A stretch of DNA of 64,000 nucleotides from Streptomyces sp. BV286 (GTDB lineage: Bacteria > Actinomycetota > Actinomycetes > Streptomycetales > Streptomycetaceae), in the NCBI RefSeq assembly GCF_019090165.1, contig NZ_JAHRIB010000114.1:1-64000 (forward strand), written 5' to 3'. The notes under the pieces are model-generated. The model saw nothing but the letters and a program-made list of their open reading frames with translations. It made no database searches and was not told the DNA's origin. How positions within the stretch are numbered: the first letter of the stretch is position 1; every line of letters begins with the position of its first letter. A program made the translations under genes and the position numbers. Of this stretch, positions 1 to 8,591 are shown piece after piece.

Positions 1-659
1 GGAGCGGACGCCGCGGCCGGAGCCGCGCCCGGGGCACCGATGACGGCGAGCTTCGCGCCGACCTCGGCGGTCTCGTCCTCGCCGACCACGATCTCCAGCA
101 GCACGCCGGCGGCGGGCGACGGGATCTCGGTGTCGACCTTGTCCGTGGAGACCTCGAGCAGCGGCTCGTCCTCCGCGACCTCCTCGCCGACCTCCTTCAG
201 CCAGCGGGTGACGGTGCCCTCGGTGACGGACTCGCCGAGCGCGGGCAGGACGACGTCCGTGCCCTCGGCGGAACCGCCGCCGGAGGCGGCCTCGGCGGTC
301 GGGGCCGGCGCCGGAGCGGCGGCCTCGGTGGACGGGGTGGCCTGCGGGGCAGGCTCCGGAGCGGGCTCCGAGGCGGGAGCGGGCTCGGCGGCCGGAGCGG
401 ACTCGGCAGCGGGCGCACCCGAGCCGTCGTCGATGACGGCCAGCTCGGCGCCGACCTCGACGGTCTCGTCCTCGGCGACCTTGATGGAGGCGAGCACACC
501 GGCGGCAGGGGAGGGGATCTCGGTGTCGACCTTGTCGGTCGACACCTCGAGCAGCGGCTCGTCGGCCTCTACACGCTCGCCCTCGGCCTTCAGCCAGCGG
601 GTGACAGTGCCCTCGGTGACGCTCTCGCCGAGCGCCGGAAGGGTTACGGAAACCGCCAT
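1..659 (-). CDS. sucB: 2-oxoglutarate dehydrogenase E2 (dihydrolipoamide succinyltransferase), N-terminal part
   Basis: E2 core of a 2-oxoacid dehydrogenase complex, which transfers succinyl from lipoyl-lysine to CoA in the TCA cycle. About 219 residues are visible. Two lipoyl domains are nearly identical at the start (ALGESVTEGTVTRWLK in both), each with a DKV lipoylation motif; the first Lys is near residue 43. They are joined by an Ala/Pro/Glu-rich linker, and a second such linker starts at the edge. The peripheral-subunit-binding and catalytic domains lie outside the window. The ATG at 659 follows AAGGAG about 11 nt upstream. lpdA (E3) lies just upstream on the same strand, 67 nt away, so E2 and E3 are probably co-transcribed. 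Whether it serves 2-oxoglutarate or another oxoacid cannot be decided without the catalytic domain. Confidence 0.9.
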   Translation of the reverse strand, partial: MAVSVTLPALGESVTEGTVTRWLKAEGERVEADEPLLEVSTDKVDTEIPSPAAGVLASIKVAEDETVEVGAELAVIDDGSGAPAAESAPAAEPAPASEPAPEPAPQATPSTEAAAPAPAPTAEAASGGGSAEGTDVVLPALGESVTEGTVTRWLKEVGEEVAEDEPLLEVSTDKVDTEIPSPAAGVLLEIVVGEDETAEVGAKLAVIGAPGAAPAAASA

Positions 660-726
660 GGTTTCGGTTGCTCCTTACGAATTGCGGAAGTCTGGGTCGT
701 CGCGTCGTGTGGTGACCGAGGGTCGG

Positions 727-2115
727 TCAGTCGTGCGAGTGCAGCGGCTTGCCGGCGAGCGCGAGGTGGGCCTCGCCCATCGCCTCGTTCTGCGTCGGGT
801 GGGCGTGGATGAGCTGCGCCACCTCGGCGGGCAGCGCCTCCCAGTTGTAGATCAGCTGGGCTTCGCCGACCTGCTCGCCCATGCGGTCGCCGACCATGTG
901 GACGCCGACCACGGCACCGTCCTTGACCTGGACGAGCTTGATCTCACCCGCGGTCTTGAGGATCTTGCTCTTGCCGTTGCCCGCGAGGTTGTACTTCAGA
1001 GCGACGACCTTGTCCGCACCGTAGATCTCCTTGGCCTTGGCCTCGGTGATACCGACGGAGGCGACCTCGGGGTGGCAGTACGTCACCCGCGGCACGCCGT
1101 CGTAGTCGATCGGAACGGTCTTGAGACCGGCGAGACGCTCCGCCACCAGGATGCCCTCGGCGAAGCCGACGTGCGCGAGCTGGAGCGTCGGGACCAGGTC
1201 ACCGACGGCCGAGACGGTCGGCACGTTCGTGCGCATGTACTCGTCGACCAGGACGTAGCCGCGGTCCGTCGCGACGCCCTGCTCCTCGTAGCCGAGACCG
1301 GCGGAGACCGGGCCGCGGCCGATGGCGACCAGGAGGATCTCGGCCTCGAAGGTCTTGCCGTCGGCGAGGGTCACGCGGACGCCGTCCTGCGTGTACTCGG
1401 CCTTCTCGAAGAACGTGCCGAGGTTGAACTTGATGCCGCGCTTGCGGAACGCGCGCTCAAGAAGCTTGGAGCTGTTCTCGTCCTCGACCGGGACGAGGTG
1501 CTTGAGACCCTCGATGACCGTGACGTCGGTGCCGAAGGACTTCCACGCCGAGGCGAACTCGACGCCGATGACGCCGCCGCCCAGCACGATCGCGGACTGC
1601 GGGACGCGGTCCAGCGTCAGCGCGTGGTCCGAGGAGATGATGCGGTTGCCGTCGATGTCCAGGCCCGGCAGCGACTTCGGCACGGAGCCGGTCGCCAGGA
1701 GCACGTGGCGGCCCTCGACGCGCTTGCCGCCGACGTCCACGGAGGTGGGGGACGACAGGCGGCCCTCACCCTCGATGTACGTCACCTTGCGCGAGGCCAC
1801 CAGGCCCTGCAGGCCCTTGTAGAGGCCGCTGATCACGTCGTCCTTGTACTTGTGGACGGCGGCGATGTCGATGCCCTCGAAGGTGGCCTTGACGCCGAAC
1901 TGCTCGCTCTCGCGTGCCTGGTCGGCGATCTCGCCCGCGTGCAGCAGGGCCTTGGTGGGAATGCAGCCGTTGTGCAGGCAGGTGCCGCCGAGCTTGTTCT
2001 TCTCGATCAGGGCGACGTCCAGGCCCAGCTGCGCTCCGCGCAGGGCCGCGGCGTAGCCTCCGCTACCACCGCCGAGGATCACTAGGTCGAAAACGGTGCT
2101 GGCGTCGTTCGCCAC
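727..2115 (-). CDS. lpdA: Dihydrolipoyl dehydrogenase (E3)
   Basis: FAD-dependent disulfide oxidoreductase that reoxidises dihydrolipoyl groups of 2-oxoacid dehydrogenase complexes with NAD. 462 aa, normal for the family. N-terminal FAD-binding GGGSGG at residues 15-20, redox-active CLHNGC (Cys46/Cys51), a second dinucleotide-binding GGGVIG in the middle, and a C-terminal HPTQNEAMGE segment carrying the catalytic His-Glu pair. I chose the GTG at 2115 because GGAGG lies 7 nt upstream. An in-frame ATG at 2133 lies before that Shine-Dalgarno (SD) sequence and is less likely. sucB follows on the same strand. It is probably the shared E3 for several complexes. Confidence 0.96.
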   Translation of the reverse strand: MANDASTVFDLVILGGGSGGYAAALRGAQLGLDVALIEKNKLGGTCLHNGCIPTKALLHAGEIADQARESEQFGVKATFEGIDIAAVHKYKDDVISGLYKGLQGLVASRKVTYIEGEGRLSSPTSVDVGGKRVEGRHVLLATGSVPKSLPGLDIDGNRIISSDHALTLDRVPQSAIVLGGGVIGVEFASAWKSFGTDVTVIEGLKHLVPVEDENSSKLLERAFRKRGIKFNLGTFFEKAEYTQDGVRVTLADGKTFEAEILLVAIGRGPVSAGLGYEEQGVATDRGYVLVDEYMRTNVPTVSAVGDLVPTLQLAHVGFAEGILVAERLAGLKTVPIDYDGVPRVTYCHPEVASVGITEAKAKEIYGADKVVALKYNLAGNGKSKILKTAGEIKLVQVKDGAVVGVHMVGDRMGEQVGEAQLIYNWEALPAEVAQLIHAHPTQNEAMGEAHLALAGKPLHSHD

Positions 2116-2415
2116 GTCACGTCCTCCATGCATGTGCGCCTACGCCGGTCTGCGTCGACCGGGCGGCGGCTGGTGTCCGGCCGCTCTTTCTTCGGCCCTG
2201 AGGTGGGCCCTGTCCTGCCGAGAACCCATCTTCGCACTTGTCGGCGACAGGCGGGACGCCGGGCCGGGCAGTGAGACGTCTGATCGATCACACGGCAGTG
2301 CGTACACAGGGGCCCCGCACCCCCGCGCCCCTTCGAGGGGCGCGGGGAACTGCGATCAGCCACACCCGGCCCGCACCCGTCGCAGGACGGTCCGAGCCGG
2401 GTCATGGGGCGGGCG
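2116..2415. other. Intergenic region between pepA 3' end and lpdA 5' end
   Basis: About 300 bases without a supported gene. It holds the pepA hairpin, one dispersed-repeat copy (2337-2363) and presumably the lpdA promoter, for which I see no clear minus-10 box. A TGATCGATCA palindrome sits at 2281-2290. Confidence 0.6.
2321..2347 (-). terminator. GC-rich hairpin downstream of pepA
   Basis: Eleven-bp perfect stem (CCCCGCGCCCC with GGGGCGCGGGG) around a TTCGA loop. It lies 69 nt past the pepA stop. The right arm is the beginning of a dispersed intergenic repeat copy. There is no T-tract, which is usual for Streptomyces terminators. Confidence 0.6.
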
Positions 2416-3957
2416 TCAGCCCAGATCCCCCGCGGCGGTCAACTCGGCGAGCCGCACCAGCGTGCGTACGGCCGACCCCGTCCCACCCTTGGGGGTGTAC
2501 CCGAAGGGCCCCTGCTCGTTGAACGCGGGCCCCGCGATGTCGAGGTGCGCCCAGGTGATGCCCTCGCCCACGAACTCCTTCAGGAAGAGGCCGGCGACGA
2601 GGCCGCCCCCGTACCGCTCGCCCATGTTGGCGATGTCGGCGGTGGGGGAGTCCATGCCCTTCTTCAGGTGCTCCGGCAGGGGCATCGGCCACGCGGCCTC
2701 GCCGACCTCCTCGGCGGCCTCGTGCACCGCTGAGCGGAACGCGTCGTCGTTCGCCATGATCCCGAACGTGCGGTTGCCGAGCGCCAGCATCATCGCGCCG
2801 GTCAGCGTCGCCACGTCGACGATCGCGTCGGGCTTCTCCTCGGACGCCTTGGCGAGCGCGTCGGCGAGGACGAGCCGGCCCTCGGCGTCGGTGTTGAGGA
2901 CCTCGACGGTCTTGCCGCTGTACATGTGCAGCACGTCGCCCGGGCGGGTGGCGGAGCCCGACGGCATGTTCTCGGCCAGCGCGAGCCAGCCGGTCACGTT
3001 GACCTCGAGGCCGAGGCGGGAGGCGGCGACGACCGCGGAGAACACGGCGGCGGCGCCGCTCATGTCGCACTTCATCGTCTCGTTGTGCCCGGCGGGCTTG
3101 AGCGAGATGCCGCCCGAGTCGTAGGTGATGCCCTTGCCGACGAAGGCGAGGTGCTTCTTCGCCCTGGACGACGTGTACGACAGCTTCACGAGGCGGGGCG
3201 CGGACGCGGAACCGGCGCCGACGCCGAGGATGCCGCCGTACCCGCCCTTGGCGAGGGCCTTCTCGTCGAGCACCTGCACCTTGATGCCGTGCTCCTTGGC
3301 CGCGGCCTGGGCGACGGCCGCGAAGGCCTCGGGGTTCAGGTCGTTCGGCGGGGTGTTGATGAGGTCGCGGGCGCGGTTCAGCTCCTCGGACACGGCGGTG
3401 GCGCGCTCGACGGCCGCCTTGAACGCCTTGTCACGGGGCTTGCCGCCGAGCAGCGCGGCCTCGGCGAGCGGGGCCTTGCCCTTCTTGGCGCCGTTGCCGT
3501 CCTTGCCGGTCTCCTTGTACGCGTCGAAGGAGTACGCGCCGAGCAGCACGCCCTCGCCGATGGAGCCGACGTCGGCGGCGTCCGTGACCGGCAGGGCGAA
3601 CGCGGCCTTCTTGGTGCCGGCCAGGGCGCGGGCGGCGACGCCGGCCGCGCGGCGCAGCGTCTCCGCGGAGAAGGAGTCGTCCTTCTCGGGGAGGGCACCG
3701 AGACCGACCGCCAGCACGAGCGGCGCCTTGAAGCCGGACGGCGCGGGCAGCTTGGTCACCTCGCCCTCGCCGCCCGAGGCGCCGAGGGTCTCCAGAACGC
3801 CGGCGAGCCTGCCGTCGTACGCCTTGTCCACGGCCTCGGCGCCCGGCGCGACAACCAGGCCACCGGACTTGGATCCAGTGCCCTTGGCGACACCGACGAC
3901 GATCGCGTCGGCTCGCAGGCCGGGCGCCGCGGCGGTGCTGAGAGTGAGAGCAGTCAC
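2416..3957 (-). CDS. pepA: Leucyl aminopeptidase (peptidase M17)
   Basis: Cytosolic two-metal aminopeptidase that removes N-terminal residues during peptide turnover. 513 aa, typical of M17. An N-terminal alpha/beta domain (about 1-170) is followed by the catalytic domain with metal-binding KGITYDSGGISLKP and the hallmark NTDAEGRLVLAD. The GTG at 3957 begins the conserved VTALTLS segment; the SD is weak (GGAAGCGAG, about 11 nt away). The open frame continues up to 4137, but that part looks non-conserved. A possible minus-10 TAGGCT (complement of 4038-4043) would give a leader of about 75 nt. It is transcribed toward lpdA, separated by a hairpin. Confidence 0.95.
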   Translation of the reverse strand: MTALTLSTAAAPGLRADAIVVGVAKGTGSKSGGLVVAPGAEAVDKAYDGRLAGVLETLGASGGEGEVTKLPAPSGFKAPLVLAVGLGALPEKDDSFSAETLRRAAGVAARALAGTKKAAFALPVTDAADVGSIGEGVLLGAYSFDAYKETGKDGNGAKKGKAPLAEAALLGGKPRDKAFKAAVERATAVSEELNRARDLINTPPNDLNPEAFAAVAQAAAKEHGIKVQVLDEKALAKGGYGGILGVGAGSASAPRLVKLSYTSSRAKKHLAFVGKGITYDSGGISLKPAGHNETMKCDMSGAAAVFSAVVAASRLGLEVNVTGWLALAENMPSGSATRPGDVLHMYSGKTVEVLNTDAEGRLVLADALAKASEEKPDAIVDVATLTGAMMLALGNRTFGIMANDDAFRSAVHEAAEEVGEAAWPMPLPEHLKKGMDSPTADIANMGERYGGGLVAGLFLKEFVGEGITWAHLDIAGPAFNEQGPFGYTPKGGTGSAVRTLVRLAELTAAGDLG

Positions 3958-4333
3958 GGTGGTGAAATCTCGCTTCCATTGAGTTGCTGTGGCCGGCGGG
4001 GGTGAGCTCGGCCGGGGCGTTTGGAGTCCCGGGCACGAGCCTACGCGCGGTGGCGCGTTTCGCTCATTCCAGCGGGTGTTCATCCCTGAGTGAGGACCTG
4101 GCCACTTCTCGCCCGTCCCCGCTGTGTCCCGGAACACACGCCTTCCGTTCGCGCTGAGCGACCCTCATTCCGCTTCGCGCTTTCCGGGCGGTCCGCTCCG
4201 GACTCCCGGCGTACGCCGCGCACTTGTCGAGGCCTTCGCGCGCGGCCGCCGCCGGAATCACCGGAAGAACACGAACAACCCGAACCGCTCCGCGCCACAC
4301 ACCACGCACCACTCAGCACTCAGCACTCACCAC
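3958..4333. other. Intergenic region between cobS and pepA
   Basis: 376 bases with no supported gene. It holds the likely pepA minus-10 (TAGGCT, complement of 4038-4043). At 4310-4337 there is a run of imperfect heptamers of the CACTCAG/CACTCAC type abutting the cobS stop. Open frames here have no family resemblance I recognise. Confidence 0.55.
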
Positions 4334-5149
4334 TCACGAGAGAGTGAGGACCACCAGCGCCGCGGTGGCGGCGGTTTCGGCCAGGCCGCCGAAGACATCA
4401 CCGGTGATCCCGCCGAACCTGCGGACGCAATGCCGCAGCAGCAACTCGGCGCAACCGCACGCCACGAGCACGGCCAGCACGCCGAGGACGAGACCGCGGG
4501 CTCCGAGGAACGCCCCCGTGCCCGCCGCTACGAGAGCGGTGACCCCGCCCGCGACGAGCAGCGCCGCCCGGGGGGAGACAGCGCCCGCGACCGCCGCCCC
4601 CAGCCCCTCGGGCCGCGCCGCCGGGACCCCGGCCCGGGCGGCCAGCGTGAGCGCGAGCCGGGCGACGGTCGCGGACACGACGGCCGCGAGGGCGCCCCGG
4701 ACCCACGAGGACCCGTACGCCTCGGCGAGCGCCGCCACCTGGGCGAACAGCACGAACACGAGGGTGATGACGCCGAACGGCCCGATGTCCGACTGCTTCA
4801 TGACGCGCAGCGCCTCCTCGGCGGGCCTGCCGCTGCCGAGGCCGTCGGCGGTGTCGGCGAGACCGTCGAGGTGGAGGCCGCGGGTGAGGACGGCGGGTAT
4901 GGCGGCGGTGGCCACGGCCGCCGTCAGCGGACCCGCCCCGACCAGCAGCAGGAACAGGCCGCTCGCGGCGGCGAGGACACCCACGGCCAGCCCGGCGACG
5001 GGCGCGCTCAGCATCCCGGTGCGCGCGGCCTCGCGGTCCCAGCGGGACACCTTCACGGGAAACACGGTGAGGGTGCCGAAGGCGAAGCGCAGCCCGGCGG
5101 TCCAGGGCGTCTCGGAGGCCTCGGGGGTCCCGGGCGGGGGCGTGGACAC
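4334..5149 (-). CDS. cobS: Adenosylcobinamide-GDP ribazoletransferase (cobalamin synthase)
   Basis: Integral membrane enzyme joining adenosylcobinamide-GDP with alpha-ribazole (or its phosphate) to give adenosylcobalamin (phosphate), the last assembly step. 271 aa, normal length. The signature LHLDGLADTADGLG is at about residues 92-105 and MKQSDIGPFG at about 116-125, both conserved in CobS. The remainder is several Ala/Val/Leu-rich membrane segments. GTG start at 5149 with TAACCT six nt upstream, suggesting a leaderless transcript. cobT and cobU occur within the next 7.5 kb, so the nucleotide-loop genes are clustered but not in one operon. Confidence 0.93.
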   Translation of the reverse strand: MSTPPPGTPEASETPWTAGLRFAFGTLTVFPVKVSRWDREAARTGMLSAPVAGLAVGVLAAASGLFLLLVGAGPLTAAVATAAIPAVLTRGLHLDGLADTADGLGSGRPAEEALRVMKQSDIGPFGVITLVFVLFAQVAALAEAYGSSWVRGALAAVVSATVARLALTLAARAGVPAARPEGLGAAVAGAVSPRAALLVAGGVTALVAAGTGAFLGARGLVLGVLAVLVACGCAELLLRHCVRRFGGITGDVFGGLAETAATAALVVLTLS

Positions 5150-5155
5150 CGGCGC

Positions 5156-5161
5156 AGGTTA
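5156..5161 (-). promoter_or_regulatory. Putative leaderless minus-10 box for cobS
   Basis: TAACCT on the minus strand ends 6 nt before the cobS GTG, so transcription would start at or near the start codon. No SD is visible. Confidence 0.5.
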
Positions 5162-5197
5162 CCCGGCGGGCCGGAAGCCCCTCACGGCAGCCGTGGT

Positions 5198-5203
5198 TAA
5201 AGT
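5198..5203 (+). promoter_or_regulatory. Putative leaderless minus-10 box for the gene at 5210
   Basis: TAAAGT ends 6 nt before the ATG at 5210, with no SD. It is back to back with the cobS box in a 60-nt divergent region. Confidence 0.45.
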
Positions 5204-5209
5204 GCGCAT

Positions 5210-5977
5210 ATGGGGCATTGGTGGACACGGAACATCATCGAACCGGGAAAGCTGCCGCTGCTGCTGGCGCTCACTTCCTTCGTGCTGACCTTTGTGATCA
5301 CCCGGATCGTGGTCCGGATGATCCGGGCGGGCAAGGGCCCCTTCGGCAACGTCGAGGCCGGCGGCGTCCACATCCACCACGTCGTCCCCGGGGTCGTCCT
5401 GACCGTGATCGGCGGTTTCGGCGCGGTGGGCAGCGACCGGCACGGGTTCGGTTCGGCCGCGTTCGCCGTGGTGTTCGGGATCGGCGCGGGTCTGGTGCTC
5501 GACGAGTTCGCGCTGATCCTGCATCTCGACGACGTGTACTGGAGCGAGGAGGGCCGCAAGAGCGTCGAGGTCGTGGTCGTCACGGCGGCCCTGGTCGGCC
5601 TGATGCTCAGCGGCTTCCTGCCGTTCGGCGTCAATGACCTCACCGAGGACGAACTGCAGGACCGCGCGGGCGTGATCGTGAGCATCGCGATCAACTTCCT
5701 CGTCGCGCTGCTGGCCCTGAGCAAGGGCAAGGCGCGCATGGCGATCTTCGGCGTGGTCGTCCCGCCTGTCGCCCTGGTCGGCGTGATCCGTCTGGCCCGT
5801 CCCACCTCCCCGTGGGCCAGGCGCTTCTACCGCCGGCGGCCGCGCGCCAGAGCCAAGGCGCGGCTGCGGGCCTACCACCACGACCGCCGGTGGGCGGGGC
5901 CCCGGCGCAGGTTTCAGGACCTGATCGGCGGCAAGCCCGACCCGGAACCCGTCCGCTCCCTGCCGGAACGCCGCTGA
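5210..5977 (+). CDS. Multi-pass membrane protein of unknown function
   Basis: 255 aa. Hydrophobic segments at about 17-37, 58-75, 82-104, 122-142 and 160-205 suggest four to six membrane spans. A His-rich stretch GGVHIHHVVPG (about 51-61) sits at the edge of one segment and LHLDDVYW at about 104-111; together they could form a polar or metal site, but this is inference. The C-terminal ~60 residues are basic (Arg-rich) and probably cytoplasmic. The start is supported by a minus-10 box six nt upstream. Its 3' end overlaps the 3' end of the convergent gene at 5914 by 64 nt. I do not assign a function. Confidence 0.8.
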   Translation: MGHWWTRNIIEPGKLPLLLALTSFVLTFVITRIVVRMIRAGKGPFGNVEAGGVHIHHVVPGVVLTVIGGFGAVGSDRHGFGSAAFAVVFGIGAGLVLDEFALILHLDDVYWSEEGRKSVEVVVVTAALVGLMLSGFLPFGVNDLTEDELQDRAGVIVSIAINFLVALLALSKGKARMAIFGVVVPPVALVGVIRLARPTSPWARRFYRRRPRARAKARLRAYHHDRRWAGPRRRFQDLIGGKPDPEPVRSLPERR

Positions 5978-6615
5978 CGGAACGCGGAGACCGCGCACAC
6001 CACCAGTACGGCGGCGATCGCGGCCAGGTGCTCCTTGCCGGCCAGGTTCTCTTTGACCAGCACCTCGACGATCATGGCCACGACGACGGCGCCCGCGGTG
6101 CGGTACGCGCGATACCGCCACCCGAGGAAGACGGCGAGCCCGACCACGGCCGCCGACGGCCCGGTGTCCACGACCAGCGCGTCCGAGGCCGGCAGCCCCA
6201 ACGGGCCGTGGGGGCCCAAAGCGATGCCCACGCGCGCGTAGAGGGTCCCGGCCAGCGTGGCGACGTACGCGACGGTCAGCGTCCGCCACCGGCCCAGGCA
6301 GATCTCGGCGATCCCGAACACGACAAGGATCTGTGCGAGCGCGCCCCACACGGGCAGATCGAGGGCCGGTACGAAGACGGAGAGCGGGGTGCGCAGGAGG
6401 GCCGGGCCCAGCGGGTCCTCGGCGCGGACGGCACCGATGTCCTGGACGAACCGGTAGCCCCAGGACTGGTTCTGCGCGTACTGCAGGAGCGCCGTCAGGC
6501 ACACCGCGCCGACGGTCATGGGTATCGCGCGCCATCGTCTCGCGGCGAGGCCCGCGCGCACGGCCGCATGCAGCGGACCCCACTCGGCGCGGGCGGCGCG
6601 GCCGAGGAGGTTCAC
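5914..6615 (-). CDS. Multi-pass membrane protein, rhomboid-like in layout, function unknown
   Basis: 233 aa from a GTG start, with about five to six hydrophobic segments. An LGP-type loop and a VDTGPSAAVVGLAVFLG segment resemble the organisation of rhomboid-like proteins, but there is no GASG nucleophile motif, so I do not call it a protease. The C-terminus is Arg/Gly/Ser-rich and overlaps the convergent membrane protein gene by 64 nt. The upstream neighbour on the same strand is the MprF-like gene (106 nt away), so the two may form an operon. Weak SD; start uncertain. Confidence 0.7.
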   Translation of the reverse strand: MNLLGRAARAEWGPLHAAVRAGLAARRWRAIPMTVGAVCLTALLQYAQNQSWGYRFVQDIGAVRAEDPLGPALLRTPLSVFVPALDLPVWGALAQILVVFGIAEICLGRWRTLTVAYVATLAGTLYARVGIALGPHGPLGLPASDALVVDTGPSAAVVGLAVFLGWRYRAYRTAGAVVVAMIVEVLVKENLAGKEHLAAIAAVLVVCAVSAFRQRRSGRERTGSGSGLPPIRS

Positions 6616-6720
6616 CGGCGCGCACCGCCCCGTCCGTACGCGGTCATCGGCGCGGGACCGCCGCTCCGTGCGTCCTCATCCGTGCGTCCTCATCATCCGT
6701 TGGTCCTCATCCGCGGGTAC

Positions 6721-8460
6721 TCATCTGTGCGACTCCAGGTGCTTGCGGTGCAGCCACTTCGGCAGGCCAGGCGCCTCCAGGAAGCCTTCCGCGCGGGCGG
6801 CGGCGAGGCCGATGCGCGGCAGGTCGGCGCTCTTCTCGAAGAGCAGGAACCGCGGTTCCCAGATGGGCCGGTACTTGGCGTTGGCGCGGTACAGCGACTC
6901 GATCTGCCACCAGCGGGAGAAGAAGCTGAGCAGCGAGCGCCACAGCCGCAGCACCGGCCCCGCGCCGAGGCGCGCGCCACGTTCGAAGACGGAACGGAAC
7001 ATGGCGAAGTTGAGCGAGACCTGAGTGATCCCGATCTCGGGGGCCTGCTGGAGGAGCTCGATGACCATGAACTCCATCAGTCCGTTCTCGGAGTCCCGGT
7101 CCCGCCGCATGAGGTCGAGGGAGAGCCCGTGCGGCCCCCAGGGCACGAAGGACAGCACCGCCCGCAGCTCGCCCTCCCCGTTCTCGCCGCCGCCGTCCCG
7201 GCATTCGAGCATCACGCACCGGCCGTCACCGGGGTCCCCGAGCCGCCCCAGCGCCATGCTGAAGCCCCGCTCGGTCGCGCCGTCCCGCCAGTCGTCGGCG
7301 CGCTTGAGGAGGTACGCCATCTCGTCGGCCGGGATGTCCTCGTGCCGCCGGACGCGCACCTGGTAGCCCGCGCGCCGCACACGGTTGTAGGCCTGGCGGA
7401 CGGTCCGCATGGCCCGCCCGTCGAGGGTGAACTCCGCGGTCTCGACGATCGCCTCGTCCCCGAGTTCGAGCGCGTCCAGCCCGTGCCGGGCGTAGACGGT
7501 CCCGGCCTCCTCGCCCGCGCCCATGACCGCCGGGATCCAGCCGTGCGCGCGGGCCTCGGCGAGCCAGGGGTCGATGGCTCCGGGCCATGCCTCGGGATCG
7601 CCGATGGGATCGCCGGAGGCCAGCGAGACACCGCCGACGACCCGGTAGACGACGGCGGCCTTGCCGGTGGGCGACCACACCACGCTCTTCTCGCGGCGCA
7701 GCGCGAAGTAGCCGAGGGAGTCCCGGTCGCCGTTGCGGTCGAGCAGCGCCCGCAGCCGCTCCTCGTCGTCCTCGGTGAGCGGGTCGACGGCGCGGCGGGA
7801 GCGGAAGGCCGCGTAGAAGACGGCGAGGACGAGCAGGGTGCTCAGCACGTTGATCGCGACGTTCACCCAGTTGGGAGTGGTGATCCCGGGGAAGCGGGAG
7901 TCGTCGGCGGCGACCGAGATCAGCCGCAGGGTGCCGTAGCGCCAGCGGTCGGTGAAGGTCGAGAGGTGCGCGTCGTGGGCGTGGTTCGTGACGGTCACCA
8001 GCAGCGCGGCCAGCAGGGAGCAGAGCAGGAGCCCGCCGACGCCCACGGCCGCCGCGAGCCTGGGGTTCGAGCGGTCGCCCTTCGCGTAGAACTCGCGTCG
8101 GCCGACGACGAGGGACGCCACGAACGCCGCCGTCAGGACGAGGGAGATCCAGTTCTGCGGGTACCGGCGGATCTCCGGGAAGACCATCGCGAAGGCGAAC
8201 AGCAGCAGGAAGAGCCCTGCGAGCACCAGGTTGAGGATCCAGGCCGCTCGTTTGCGCCGGCGCATGGTGATCGCCAGGAACATCGTGAACACGCCCGACG
8301 CGAAGCCCGCGGTCAGCAGGTACGGAGTGAAGTAGTTCTCCGTGTTGTGGCGGCGCACGTCCTGGCCGAGGGAGACCCAGACGGCGCTGAGGAAGTTGAG
8401 GAACGAGACGACGCGGAGGTACCAGACGGCGAACGCGGCGGCGATTCGGGCTCTTCCCAT
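6721..8460 (-). CDS. MprF/DUF2156-type membrane acyltransferase (phosphatidylglycerol lysyltransferase-like)
   Basis: 579 aa. The N-terminal ~250 residues contain about six membrane spans. The C-terminal ~320 residues are a soluble DUF2156 domain, the GNAT-like fold that in MprF transfers aminoacyl groups from tRNA to phosphatidylglycerol (e.g. SLGYFALRREKSVVWSP, ASGDPIGDPEAWPGAI). It is shorter than full MprF (about 840 aa), lacking much of the flippase part, and has no lysyl-tRNA synthetase domain as in LysX. Lipid modification is therefore likely, but substrate and amino acid are unknown. The ATG at 8460 is preceded 8 nt upstream by TATGAT, suggesting a leaderless transcript. Confidence 0.85.
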   Translation of the reverse strand: MGRARIAAAFAVWYLRVVSFLNFLSAVWVSLGQDVRRHNTENYFTPYLLTAGFASGVFTMFLAITMRRRKRAAWILNLVLAGLFLLLFAFAMVFPEIRRYPQNWISLVLTAAFVASLVVGRREFYAKGDRSNPRLAAAVGVGGLLLCSLLAALLVTVTNHAHDAHLSTFTDRWRYGTLRLISVAADDSRFPGITTPNWVNVAINVLSTLLVLAVFYAAFRSRRAVDPLTEDDEERLRALLDRNGDRDSLGYFALRREKSVVWSPTGKAAVVYRVVGGVSLASGDPIGDPEAWPGAIDPWLAEARAHGWIPAVMGAGEEAGTVYARHGLDALELGDEAIVETAEFTLDGRAMRTVRQAYNRVRRAGYQVRVRRHEDIPADEMAYLLKRADDWRDGATERGFSMALGRLGDPGDGRCVMLECRDGGGENGEGELRAVLSFVPWGPHGLSLDLMRRDRDSENGLMEFMVIELLQQAPEIGITQVSLNFAMFRSVFERGARLGAGPVLRLWRSLLSFFSRWWQIESLYRANAKYRPIWEPRFLLFEKSADLPRIGLAAARAEGFLEAPGLPKWLHRKHLESHR

Positions 8461-8468
8461 GAAAATGG

Positions 8469-8474
8469 ATCATA
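8469..8474 (-). promoter_or_regulatory. Putative leaderless minus-10 box for the MprF-like gene
   Basis: TATGAT on the minus strand, one base from the TATAAT consensus, ends 8 nt before the ATG at 8460. No SD is present. Confidence 0.55.
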
Positions 8475-8527
8475 TGGGGCAGAGGGCGGCAAGGGCGGAT
8501 TCCAGCGACCAGGTCCCGCGCCCGTCA

Positions 8528-8556
8528 GGGGCGCGGGGAACTGCGCGACCAGCCCC
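8528..8556 (+). repeat. Dispersed GC-rich intergenic repeat copy
   Basis: Core GGGGCGCGGGGAACTGCGCG followed by ACCAGCCCC. With CCCGCGCCC at 8515-8523 it forms a 9-bp hairpin (loop 8524-8528) downstream of cobT. Matching copies occur throughout the window (see findings). Confidence 0.8.
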
Positions 8557-8591
8557 CACGCACCCGAACGCGACGAACCCCGCTCAAGCGG

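Noticed and set aside
40..2085. 681-aa plus-strand frame opposite sucB and lpdA
   Set aside because: Antisense shadow of two well-identified genes; its Ser/Thr/Ala and Asp/Leu/Val bias mirrors their codons.
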